From: Sedimentitalea todarodis
GTDB taxonomy: Bacteria > Pseudomonadota > Alphaproteobacteria > Rhodobacterales > Rhodobacteraceae
Direction of reading: 5' to 3'
Assembly: GCF_032595355.1 (NCBI RefSeq)
Contig: NZ_JASMWN010000010.1
Span: 101,762 to 165,761 of the forward strand
Length of the DNA: 64,000 bases
Shown here: one piece after another, positions 1 through 8,223 of the stretch
Layout of the letters: every line of letters begins with the position of its first letter
Position numbering within the stretch: the first letter of the stretch is position 1
Translations under genes and position numbers: made by a program
Notes under the pieces: model-generated
What the model saw: only the letters and a program-made list of their open reading frames with translations
Databases searched by the model: none
Told to the model about the DNA's origin: nothing

Positions 1-116
1 TCACGGCGGACGGTCGGGGCTATATCTGGCACGAGCTGAACAATTGCGGCGCCAAGGCCTATGATGGAACTGTCGTCGGCGAGGAATGTCCGCCGCATGA
101 CACCGCGTCAGACTGA
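1..116 (+). CDS. C-terminal end of a DUF6446-like protein (partial)
   Basis: An open frame runs in from the left edge and stops with TGA at 114-116, giving about 37 residues rich in Gly, Asn, Cys and acidic residues. No start is in the window. In Rhodobacteraceae a DUF6446 protein of unknown function usually lies between glyQ and glyS, and glyS follows here at 282, so position is the main reason for the call. The fragment is too short to confirm the family. Confidence 0.5.
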   Translation, partial: TADGRGYIWHELNNCGAKAYDGTVVGEECPPHDTASD

Positions 117-131
117 TCCGGGCAGGCCCAG

Positions 132-272
132 ATGAACGTCGACGCCAACATGACGGCCGGGACCAGGCGCTATGGCCCGTCGCCTCTTGCCTTTGTCATG
201 CTCCCCCTTGTATCCGCCTTTATCGTCGATATCGCCAATGCGGTGATCATCCAGATGATCCTGAACTTCTGA
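132..272 (+). CDS. 46-residue small hydrophobic protein upstream of glyS
   Basis: ATG at 132 to TGA at 270-272 encodes 46 residues. The first 18 or so are polar and basic (Arg-Arg-Tyr near residue 12), and the rest is one hydrophobic stretch, interrupted by Asp33 and Asn36, that could form one membrane helix. It starts 15 bases after the upstream stop and ends 9 bases before glyS, so it would be co-transcribed. The Shine-Dalgarno is weak (GGCAGG-like). It could be a real small membrane protein or a chance frame in the leader of glyS. No function is recognised. Confidence 0.45.
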   Translation: MNVDANMTAGTRRYGPSPLAFVMLPLVSAFIVDIANAVIIQMILNF

Positions 273-281
273 GGACCAGCC

Positions 282-2435
282 ATGCCCGACCTGCTCATCG
301 AACTGTTTTCCGAAGAGATCCCCGCCCGGATGCAGGCGCGCGCCGCCGAGGATCTGAAAAGGCGCGTGACCGACGGGTTGGTCGAGGCGGGTCTCACGTA
401 TGCCGGGGCCGCCGCCTTTTCGACGCCGCGTCGCCTGACGCTTGCCATCGAGGGCATGCTGGCCCGATCCCCGGCTGTGCGCGAAGAGCGCAAAGGCCCC
501 CGTGTCGATGCGCCCGAAAAGGCGATCCAGGGTTTCTTGCGCGGCGCAGGTGTAACGCAGGATGAACTGGAGCAGCGCGACACGCCCAAAGGCGCGGTCT
601 ATTTCGCCGTGATCGAAAAGCCAGGACGACCCGCCGCCGAGATCATCGCAGACGTGCTGGAAGCCACCATTCGCAATTTCCCTTGGCCAAAGTCGATGCG
701 ATGGGGCAACGGCAGCCTGCGTTGGGTGCGTCCGCTTCACTCGATTCTCTGTATCCTGACGGATGAGATCGGAGCCACGACCGTGCCAATGACGCTGGAT
801 GGTCTGAGCGCGGGCGACAGCACCGAAGGTCACCGCTTCATGGCACCGGGCCGGTTCCCGGTCACCTCGTTCGAGGACTACGAGGCCCGGCTGAAACGCG
901 CCCATGTCATGCTGAACCCGGCGGAACGCGCGGATCATATCTGGGCCGACGCCACCAACCTCGCCTTTGCCGCCGGTCTCGAGGTTGTCGAGGACAAGGG
1001 GCTGCTGGCCGAGGTCGCGGGGCTGGTGGAATGGCCTGTGACGTTGATGGGCGAGATTGACACTGCGTTTCTCGACCTGCCGCCGGAAGTGCTGCAGACC
1101 AGCATGCGGGAACACCAGAAATTCTTTTCCGTGCGCAACCCGAAAACCGGCCGCATCGAACGCTTTGTCACCGTCGCCAATCGCGAAACCGCCGATCAGG
1201 GCGCGACCATTCTTGCGGGCAATCAAAAGGTGCTGTCCGCGCGTCTGGCAGATGCCAAGTTCTTTTGGGAGAACGATCTGCGGATTGCGCGATCCGACAT
1301 GAACATCTGGACGCAATCTCTTGAAAACGTGACATTTCACAATAGGCTGGGCGGTCAGGGCGACCGCATCCGCCGCATCGCAGGGCTGGCGCGCGAGCTT
1401 GCGCCTGTCTGCGGTGCCGATCCCGATCAGGCGGAAATCGCCGCCCAGCTCGCCAAGGTCGATCTCTCCAGCGAAATGGTCTATGAATTTCCCGAACTTC
1501 AAGGGCTTATGGGGCGATATTACATCGAAGCGGCAGGCCACCCCGCCGAAGTTGCCACCGTCGCGCAGGAACATTACTCCCCACTCGGCCCCTCCGACGA
1601 TGTGCCCACCGCGCCGCTTTCCGTCACCGTGGCGCTGGCCGACAAGATTGATACGCTCACCGGGTTCTGGGCGATTGACGAGAAACCGACCGGCTCCAAG
1701 GATCCCTTCGCTCTGCGCCGCGCGGCGTTGGGTGTGGTGAGGCTGATCCTAACAAACGCATTGAAATTTGATCTTATCGACATAATCGAACTCCATCAAA
1801 ACCAAGTTCTTGAGTCATTGGCCGCCGTATTGAAAGAGAAAGAGGGGACTTTTTTCATAGGGAGAGGCTTGGTCGAAATGCCTGATGGTCGGAAGGTTGA
1901 CAAGAAGACGGTGGATCTTCTCTCGTTCATCCACGACCGACTAAAGGTCTACCTGCGCGATCAGGGCATCCGTCATGACATCATCGACGCCTGCATTGCG
2001 ATGGAGGGCAATGACGATCTGAACCTGCTTGTCAAACGCGCCCGCGCGCTGAACGAGGTGCTGTCCACAGAGGACGGTGAAAACCTTCTGCAAGGCTTCA
2101 AGCGCGCCAACAACATCCTGTCGCAGGCCGAAGAGAAGGACGGGGTGGAATACTCCTATGGCGCGGATGTGAAATTTGCCGAGAGCGACAGCGAAAAGGC
2201 CCTGTTCGCGGCACTCGACGCGGCAAAGGCCGAAATCGATCCGGCGCTGGCGGAGCAGGATTTCCCCAAGGCGATGGCCGCCATGGCCGCCCTGCGCGCC
2301 CCGATCGATGCGTTCTTTGAAGATGTGCAGGTCAATACCGACAGCGAGGTCCTGCGCCGCAATCGTCTGAACCTGCTCAGCCAGATCCGCAGCATCTGTA
2401 CCTCGGTCGCGGATCTGACACGGGTCGAAGGGTAG
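282..2435 (+). CDS. glyS: Glycine--tRNA ligase beta subunit
   Basis: The 717-residue product opens with MPDLLIELFSEEIPARMQ, the signature N-terminus of bacterial GlyS. It is the beta subunit of the alpha2-beta2 glycyl-tRNA synthetase, which charges tRNA-Gly in the cytoplasm together with GlyQ. The internal stretch SMRWGNGSLRWVRPLHSI and the later HD-like and tRNA-binding regions (DRLKVYLRDQGIRHDIIDAC near residue 555) fit the family. The start is supported by GAGGACCAGCC just upstream and by the conserved N-terminus. Residues about 489-549 (bases 1745-1930) are encoded by visibly AT-richer sequence than the rest and form a variable insert. ppdK follows on the same strand. Confidence 0.97.
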   Translation: MPDLLIELFSEEIPARMQARAAEDLKRRVTDGLVEAGLTYAGAAAFSTPRRLTLAIEGMLARSPAVREERKGPRVDAPEKAIQGFLRGAGVTQDELEQRDTPKGAVYFAVIEKPGRPAAEIIADVLEATIRNFPWPKSMRWGNGSLRWVRPLHSILCILTDEIGATTVPMTLDGLSAGDSTEGHRFMAPGRFPVTSFEDYEARLKRAHVMLNPAERADHIWADATNLAFAAGLEVVEDKGLLAEVAGLVEWPVTLMGEIDTAFLDLPPEVLQTSMREHQKFFSVRNPKTGRIERFVTVANRETADQGATILAGNQKVLSARLADAKFFWENDLRIARSDMNIWTQSLENVTFHNRLGGQGDRIRRIAGLARELAPVCGADPDQAEIAAQLAKVDLSSEMVYEFPELQGLMGRYYIEAAGHPAEVATVAQEHYSPLGPSDDVPTAPLSVTVALADKIDTLTGFWAIDEKPTGSKDPFALRRAALGVVRLILTNALKFDLIDIIELHQNQVLESLAAVLKEKEGTFFIGRGLVEMPDGRKVDKKTVDLLSFIHDRLKVYLRDQGIRHDIIDACIAMEGNDDLNLLVKRARALNEVLSTEDGENLLQGFKRANNILSQAEEKDGVEYSYGADVKFAESDSEKALFAALDAAKAEIDPALAEQDFPKAMAAMAALRAPIDAFFEDVQVNTDSEVLRRNRLNLLSQIRSICTSVADLTRVEG

Positions 2436-2554
2436 CGCAGCGCGTCCAGAGACCGACAGACCGGCCCACTGCCTGCGACAGCTTTCGCTTGCGCCGCTGA
2501 CCTCTGTGCCTATGGTGCAGGGCTAGAAACAACGTGCCGCAGTGCAGAAAGCCC

Positions 2555-5140
2555 ATGCAGAACAATCCGCATACCACGCTGATAACCCCGGATGCGCCGT
2601 TGGCGGCCTCGACCCATGGCGGGCGGGCAAAATGCCTGCAGCGATTGGTTCGGCTCGACATGCCGGTGCCGCGCACCGTGGCCTTGTCCTTTGATGCGGT
2701 GCATCGCATCGCTGCCGATGAATTGCCGGATATCGTTGCCATTGTCGGGCAGTTCGAGCCGGACACGCTTCTCTGTGTGCGCCCGTCCTCGGAGGACCCG
2801 GATTGGGGTGGACCGGGCGCGGTGCTGAACGTGGGCATGAACGATGCCCGCTATGCCGAGTTCTGCGATACCCTGGGGCAGGATGCGGCGGCGGCATTGT
2901 ATCTGCGCTTTGTGCAGTCCTATTCCTTTCACGTGGCCCGGCTTGATCCGGACATGTTTGACGGTGTCGCAGGCGACGGGGCGCAGGGCCTGCGAGAGAC
3001 GCTGCATGCCTACGAGGCCGAAACCGAAGAACGGTTCCCGCAGGATCCGGCGGCGCAGCTTGCCGCCGTGCTGCGCTCGATGGCGCGGGCGTGGGAGGGG
3101 ACGTCGGCGCGTTTGCTGCGTCAGGCCAAGGGCGCCCCTGCGGATGCGGGGCTCGGCCTTGTGGTGCAGGAGATGATTCCGGGACTGGGGCAGGGGGAAT
3201 GCGGCTCCGGTGTCCTGCAGCTTGTGGATCAAGAGACAGGCAAGCCGCAGATCACCGGGCGTTACCTCAGCCAGAGCCAGGGACGCGATGCGCTCGGGGC
3301 CGGGACCGAGGCGCTGTTTCTGGACAAGGACAAGCGTGGTCCGTCGCTGGCAGAGGCCGCACCCGAGGCCTTTGCCGATCTCAAGGATCATGCGGCGCTG
3401 ATGCGGCACAAGCTGCGCGAAGAGATGCAGGTGGAGTTCGTCATCGGCAATGGCCGCGTGCACATTCTGGATGGGGTGCGCGTGTCGCGGAGCAGTCGTG
3501 CGGCGGTGCGGATTGCCGTGCAACTCGCCCGCGATGGCATCATTACCCCGCAAGAGGCGGTGATGCGTGTTGACCCGCATGCGGTTACCGAACTTTTGCA
3601 CAGACAGGTCGCGCCCGATGCGGTGCGCGATGTGCTGGCGACCGGTATCGGCGCCAGTCCTGGAGCGGCCACCGGGCGCATCGTCTTTACCTCTGCCGAG
3701 GCACAATCTTCGGCGGCGCGCGGCGAGGCCAGCATCCTGGTCCGACGCGAGACTTCGCCCGAGGACATTCGCGGCATGCATGCCGCAGCCGGGGTACTGA
3801 CCGAACGCGGCGGCATCACCAGCCATGCGGCGGTGATCGGGCGCGGGCTGGGTCTGCCCTGTATCGTCGGGGCCTCTGCGCTGCGCTTTGTCACTGGCAA
3901 GCGGCAACTCATCGCTCCTGATGGGCGGGTGCTGCGTGCGGGCGACACAATCACCATCGACGGTGGCAATGGTGAGGTGCTTGCAGGCGAGCCGGCCACG
4001 ATCGAGGCGGCGCTAGACGATGCGTTCCAAACGCTCATGGGATGGGCGGACGAGGCGCGTGACATCGGCATTCGCGCCAACGCCGACAGCCCGGCCGACG
4101 CCCAGACCGCGCGCAATTTCGATGCGCAGGGCATTGGCCTTTGCCGTACCGAGCACATGTTCTTTGATCCCGGTCGCATGACGGTCATGCGCGAGATGAT
4201 CTTTGCCCAGACATCCGCCGGGCGCGCCGCCGTTCTGGAACGGCTGCTGCCGATGCAGCGCGACGATTTTGTCCAGCTCTTTCGCATCATGCAAGGCCAG
4301 CCGGTTTGCATCCGCCTGTTTGACCCGCCACTGCACGAGTTCCTGCCCAATACCAAGTCCGGGCAACGCGAACTGGCTGAGGCGCTGAACCTGCCGGTCA
4401 GCGACGTGGTTCGCCGGATCGAAGCGATGGAAGAATACAACCCGATGCTTGGTCTGCGTGGGGTCCGGCTCGGTGTGACGGTGCCGGAAATCTACGACAT
4501 GCAGGCGCGTGCAATCTTTGAGGCCACTTTGCGGGCCAGCGAGGATGGCGAGCCGGTGGTACCCGAAATCATGATTCCACTGGTCTCGGCCCGACGCGAG
4601 GTAGAACTGGTGAAAAGACGGGTGGATGCAGTTGCTGCCGCTGTCCGCGCCGAGAAGGGCAAGACATTTGATTTTCGTTTGGGGGTGATGGTCGAGACCC
4701 CGCGCGCCTGCCTGCGCGCTGCGGAATTCGCGCCTGATACCTCGTTTCTCAGCTTTGGCACCAACGACCTGACCCAGATGACCTATGGTCTGTCCCGCGA
4801 CGACGCCGGACGGTTCATGTCCGACTATGTACAACAGCATGTCTTTCCCGAAGACCCTTTTCATGTGCTCGATACAGATGGAGTGGGTGAACTGGTGCAA
4901 CTCGGGGCCGCCCGGGGTCGGGCAAGCAATCCGGGAATCACCCTGTCGATCTGTGGTGAACACGGCGGCAATCCTGAATCCATCGCCTTTTGCCGGACGG
5001 CCGGGTTCGACTATGTGTCTTGTTCCCCATTCCGGGTCCCCGTGGCGCGTCTGGCCGCTGCACAGCTTGCCATCGCTGACAAAATATCCGGGGCAGACGC
5101 GGACTCTGCTACAAATTGTGACACCCCGCAGCGCGGTTGA
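2555..5140 (+). CDS. ppdK: Pyruvate, phosphate dikinase
   Basis: A three-domain PEP-utilising enzyme of about 861 residues that interconverts pyruvate, ATP and phosphate with PEP, AMP and pyrophosphate. An N-terminal nucleotide-binding part (LYLRFVQSYSFHVARLDPDMF) is followed by the swivelling phosphohistidine domain with GGITSHAAVIGRG (His about 424) and a C-terminal TIM barrel with SFGTNDLTQMTYGLSRDD and the catalytic Cys in SICGEHGGNPESI (about 800). The ATG at 2555 is chosen; a GTG at 2534 would add seven residues. The N-terminus is a little shorter than classical plant-type PPDK. It follows glyS, an arrangement I know from other Rhodobacteraceae, and probably serves gluconeogenesis or anaplerosis. 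Confidence 0.93.
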   Translation: MQNNPHTTLITPDAPLAASTHGGRAKCLQRLVRLDMPVPRTVALSFDAVHRIAADELPDIVAIVGQFEPDTLLCVRPSSEDPDWGGPGAVLNVGMNDARYAEFCDTLGQDAAAALYLRFVQSYSFHVARLDPDMFDGVAGDGAQGLRETLHAYEAETEERFPQDPAAQLAAVLRSMARAWEGTSARLLRQAKGAPADAGLGLVVQEMIPGLGQGECGSGVLQLVDQETGKPQITGRYLSQSQGRDALGAGTEALFLDKDKRGPSLAEAAPEAFADLKDHAALMRHKLREEMQVEFVIGNGRVHILDGVRVSRSSRAAVRIAVQLARDGIITPQEAVMRVDPHAVTELLHRQVAPDAVRDVLATGIGASPGAATGRIVFTSAEAQSSAARGEASILVRRETSPEDIRGMHAAAGVLTERGGITSHAAVIGRGLGLPCIVGASALRFVTGKRQLIAPDGRVLRAGDTITIDGGNGEVLAGEPATIEAALDDAFQTLMGWADEARDIGIRANADSPADAQTARNFDAQGIGLCRTEHMFFDPGRMTVMREMIFAQTSAGRAAVLERLLPMQRDDFVQLFRIMQGQPVCIRLFDPPLHEFLPNTKSGQRELAEALNLPVSDVVRRIEAMEEYNPMLGLRGVRLGVTVPEIYDMQARAIFEATLRASEDGEPVVPEIMIPLVSARREVELVKRRVDAVAAAVRAEKGKTFDFRLGVMVETPRACLRAAEFAPDTSFLSFGTNDLTQMTYGLSRDDAGRFMSDYVQQHVFPEDPFHVLDTDGVGELVQLGAARGRASNPGITLSICGEHGGNPESIAFCRTAGFDYVSCSPFRVPVARLAAAQLAIADKISGADADSATNCDTPQRG

Positions 5141-5281
5141 CTCAAATTAGCGCGTTCCATACGCGAAAATCCGCTTGCAAAATCCACAAAACTGGATCTT
5201 GTGCGAAAATTTGTCTATGGCCTGCCCTGCGCTTGTCGCGGGAGGGTCCAGCGCGGATCGTTCTTTGGGGAATTGAAGAAA

Positions 5282-5950
5282 ATGTTTCGCTCGAAAACCG
5301 CTCTAGCGGTCGTCTGCCTTTTTGTATTTGCATCCGGTCTGGCTCCTGACATGGCCAAGGCTGATGCCAAACTATCCGACTCTGTCGAAGAAGCGCAGGA
5401 ACGCACCCAATCCAAGAAGTTGGGTCTGGGACCATACCTGAAATCGCTGCTGACCGCATCCCAGCCACGCGCCGAGGTCAAGCCGATCAGGGCGACCCTC
5501 TCCAAGACCTGGCTTGACAGTCAACCGCCTGCCAGCGGTGGCGAGCAATGGCGTTGCCTGTCCGAGGCGCTGTACTTTGAAGCGCGCGGGGAAACCATCA
5601 AGGGCCAGTTTGCCGTTGCCGAAGTCATTCTGAACCGAGTCAAGAGCAGCCGCTTTCCGGGCTCGCTGTGCAGCGTGATCAACCAAGGGACCGGCCGTCG
5701 CTACCAGTGCCAGTTCACCTATACCTGCGACGGCCGCGACGAGGTGATTGCGGAACCGGGCGCGTTCCGCCGTGTCGCCAAGGTTGCGCGTGCCGCAATC
5801 GACGGAACCGGTGTCGATCTGACCGACGGGGCCACGTATTACCACACCGTTGCGGTGCGTCCGTCCTGGTCTCGCCGCTTTCAGGAAACCGCCCGTATCG
5901 GCGTGCATGTGTTCTATCGCCCGGAGGTTCGTACCGCGAGCAGCGAATAG
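5282..5950 (+). CDS. Secreted cell wall hydrolase, SleB family
   Basis: The 222-residue product begins with a signal peptide (MFRSKTALAVVCLFVFASG, then a likely cut near the Ala-Asp-Ala at about 26). The C-terminal half is a SleB/CwlJ hydrolase domain: CLSEALYFEARGE, which holds the presumed catalytic Glu, then VAEVILNRV and the paired-Cys region around GRRYQCQFTYTCDG. It should act in the periplasm on peptidoglycan as a lytic transglycosylase-like enzyme. An in-frame upstream ATG at 5201 would put 27 extra residues before the signal peptide, so 5282, with GAAGAAA upstream, is preferred. It stands alone and ends before a strong terminator at 6098. Confidence 0.88.
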   Translation: MFRSKTALAVVCLFVFASGLAPDMAKADAKLSDSVEEAQERTQSKKLGLGPYLKSLLTASQPRAEVKPIRATLSKTWLDSQPPASGGEQWRCLSEALYFEARGETIKGQFAVAEVILNRVKSSRFPGSLCSVINQGTGRRYQCQFTYTCDGRDEVIAEPGAFRRVAKVARAAIDGTGVDLTDGATYYHTVAVRPSWSRRFQETARIGVHVFYRPEVRTASSE

Positions 5951-6274
5951 ACGTTTCAAAGCCGGGAGAAACCAATCGGCGTCAGCAGAAGCGACCATCC
6001 AGGAGGGGGTTTCCGCAGGGAAACATGGCGATGGTTCGCAGCATTTCTGATCTGACGCACTATACCGACCGCCACTTTGGTGATGCCGGACGGTCAAGGG
6101 CCAGCGACAATGAACTTGGGAGGGTTCGTGGTCGCTGGCCCACATTTTTCTAAGACATTGGGTTCTGACGTGTCGATGGAAACGATTGTCGGCTGGTCGC
6201 GCACCCCTCGCGCTGCTAGTCTGAATATTACATTTGGCGTGCCATCGCCCCAGGCCCCAACCAAAGGTTCCTAG
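5951..6274. other. Intergenic region between the cell wall hydrolase and folB
   Basis: 324 bases without a convincing gene. It holds a small hairpin (GTTTCC/GGAAAC, 6009-6024) and the strong terminator described separately at 6098-6150. The stretch 6150-6274 should carry the folB promoter, but no clear -35/-10 pair stands out. A 65-codon frame from 6077 crosses the terminator and is not credible. Confidence 0.6.
6098..6150 (+). terminator. Rho-independent terminator after the cell wall hydrolase gene
   Basis: A perfect 11-base inverted repeat, GGGCCAGCGAC (6098-6108) and GTCGCTGGCCC (6131-6141), encloses a 22-base loop and is followed by ACATTTTTC (6142-6150). It lies about 150 bases past the stop at 5950 and before folB, so it should separate the two transcripts. 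Confidence 0.8.
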
Positions 6275-7210
6275 ATGACCTCTGAAATCCGTCTCGCCTT
6301 TGCGCATCCCTCCGAACGTGCCGAGGCCACCGCCCCGCAGGAGCCGCTTGACCGGATATCGTTGCGAGATCACATCGTCGCCGTCGATATCGGCGCGTTT
6401 CAGGCCGAACGGGGCAAGACCCAGCGGATATGCTTCAATGTCGTTGTCGAAGTGCAGCCGCTCACCGGCCCGATCGACGACGATGTGGACCGCATCCTGT
6501 CCTATGACAAGGTGACCGAGGCCATCACCTACGAGTTGGCTGAGGAACGGCTGAACCTGCTGGAAACCCTCGCGGCTCGCATTGCCGAGCGCATCCTGCT
6601 GGAGCCGCAGGCGATCCGGGTTTTCGTGCGCGTGGAAAAGCTCGACCGGGGGCCGGGTGCGCTTGGAGTCGAAATCGTGCGCGGCCGCGACCAGATCGCG
6701 CAAGAGGTGCTGGAAAGCCCGGTGCATGATGATGATCGGCCGCATCCGCGCCTGACCTATCTTTCCAACCGCGCGATAGCATCAGACAACCTCTCCGGCT
6801 GGATCGACCAGCTTGCCGGGGGGGATCGACCACTTGTGCTCTGCGTTGGCGCGCATGAACAGCCGCGCCCGATGACTGGACACAAGATGACGCAGCGGCG
6901 AATCGACCTTCTGGCCATCGAACAGAACGCCTGGGCGCTGGCGGCACGCGATCTGCGGTGCAAGGTCGTGGCAACGCGAACCGAACTCGATTGGGCCATG
7001 AAGAACGGCCAGATTTCGGTCTGGGCCCCGTCCAAGATCGTGCTGGATGCCGTTGACGGACCATCTGCCGCACCATCTGACTCGGTGGCGCTGGCGGCCT
7101 GGTTTGCCGCGACCTTTGCCGCCGATGAAATGCTGGTGATCGGCTCTGACCTGCCAAAGGATTCCGGCGTGTCCTTGCGCGCTGTCTCCGTGGAGCAGCA
7201 AATCCTGTGA
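6275..7210 (+). CDS. folB: Dihydroneopterin aldolase, extended form
   Basis: 311 residues. Residues about 25-140 form a FolB/FolX domain (RISLRDHIVAVDIGAFQAER; a conserved Tyr-Asp-Lys in SYDKVTEAITYELAEERLN; VFVRVEKLDR), which releases glycolaldehyde from 7,8-dihydroneopterin in folate synthesis. Canonical FolB is about 120 residues. The extra 170 residues (LTYLSNRAIASDNL, RRIDLLAIEQNAWAL, WAMKNGQISVWAPSKIVLDA) look like a separate domain, resembling an amino-acid-kinase fold. That layout is, to my knowledge, common in Rhodobacteraceae. The gene overlaps folP by 4 bases (GTGA at 7207-7210), so the two are translationally coupled. Confidence 0.85.
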   Translation: MTSEIRLAFAHPSERAEATAPQEPLDRISLRDHIVAVDIGAFQAERGKTQRICFNVVVEVQPLTGPIDDDVDRILSYDKVTEAITYELAEERLNLLETLAARIAERILLEPQAIRVFVRVEKLDRGPGALGVEIVRGRDQIAQEVLESPVHDDDRPHPRLTYLSNRAIASDNLSGWIDQLAGGDRPLVLCVGAHEQPRPMTGHKMTQRRIDLLAIEQNAWALAARDLRCKVVATRTELDWAMKNGQISVWAPSKIVLDAVDGPSAAPSDSVALAAWFAATFAADEMLVIGSDLPKDSGVSLRAVSVEQQIL

Positions 7211-8208
7211 GCCCGGCCGTAAGACCGCTGGTCCAGCACGGGGCAACCCGGCCAAAGGGGGCGCTGCCCCTCGCGGGCAGTGAGAGCCTGTGGTTCACTC
7301 ATGCCGAGATACTTGATCGCACTGCACCGCCCCGGCTGGTGCCTGCGTCTGAGTTGCCCGCCGACCTGCTGGAAAACCTCACCGCGCCGCGCAAGGATCT
7401 CATGGGGCTCGACATGAGCGTGCCGCAACTCATGGGCATTCTCAACGTCACACCGGACAGTTTTTCCGATGGAGGCGTGCATTTCGACCCCGGGACAGCC
7501 CGCAATGCCGCGCTTTCGATGATCCGGGCAGGGGCGACGATTATCGACATCGGTGGCGAATCGACTCGACCAGGAGCCGACACGATTGATTGCGAGGTTG
7601 AAACAATCCGCACCGCTCCGGTGATCGCGGCGCTCAGGCAGGAAACCGACCTGCCGATCTCGATCGACACCCGCAAATCGACCGTTGCCCGTGCCGCGCT
7701 GGACGCGGGTGCGTCACTGGTCAACGACGTTGCAGGTTTTACCTATGATCCGGATCTCGCCCCTCTCTGCGCCGCAGCAGGTGTGCCGGTCTGCATCATG
7801 CATGCGCTTGGGGACCCTGCGACGATGCAGCAGAATCCGCACTATGACGACGTGGTTCTGGATGTTTTTGCCTACCTGCAGACCCGTGTTGCGTCCCTTT
7901 CGGCGATCGGGATCCCGCGCGACCGCATGGTGATCGATCCCGGAATCGGTTTTGGCAAGACCGAGGCGCACAACCTCGCGCTTCTGCGCAACCTCAGCCT
8001 GTTTCACGGCCTCGGGTGCCCGATCCTGCTCGGTGTGTCGCGCAAACGGTTCATCGGCACCATCGGGCAGGCCCCCGATCCCGCCACCCGCGCGCCCGGT
8101 TCGATTGCCGTAGGACTTGCCGCGCTGGCCCAGGGTGTGCAAATCCTGCGGGTACATGACGTAGACGACACTGCGCAGGCGCTGCGCCTCTGGGCAGCGG
8201 CGAGATAG
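7207..8208 (+). CDS. folP: Dihydropteroate synthase
   Basis: 333 residues from a GTG start inside the folB stop. The enzyme joins 6-hydroxymethyl-dihydropterin diphosphate to p-aminobenzoate and is the sulfonamide target. The diagnostic MGILNVTPDSFSDGG begins near residue 76, followed by IDIGGESTRPGA, SIDTRKSTVARAAL, LVNDVAGF and the C-terminal ILLGVSRKRFIG. The roughly 70-residue N-terminal extension is longer than in E. coli FolP but is the form I associate with Rhodobacteraceae. glmM follows 15 bases later on the same strand, giving a folB-folP-glmM operon. Confidence 0.95.
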   Translation: MSPAVRPLVQHGATRPKGALPLAGSESLWFTHAEILDRTAPPRLVPASELPADLLENLTAPRKDLMGLDMSVPQLMGILNVTPDSFSDGGVHFDPGTARNAALSMIRAGATIIDIGGESTRPGADTIDCEVETIRTAPVIAALRQETDLPISIDTRKSTVARAALDAGASLVNDVAGFTYDPDLAPLCAAAGVPVCIMHALGDPATMQQNPHYDDVVLDVFAYLQTRVASLSAIGIPRDRMVIDPGIGFGKTEAHNLALLRNLSLFHGLGCPILLGVSRKRFIGTIGQAPDPATRAPGSIAVGLAALAQGVQILRVHDVDDTAQALRLWAAAR

Positions 8209-8223
8209 GAGCAAGGACATCTG

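Noticed and set aside
108..1574. A 488-codon minus-strand open frame across glyS
   Set aside because: It is antisense to glyS, rich in His, Arg and Gly, and has no domain; it reflects the GC bias of the opposite codon positions.
6077..6274. A 65-codon frame just upstream of folB
   Set aside because: It runs through a strong terminator hairpin, has no ribosome site and ends one base before folB.
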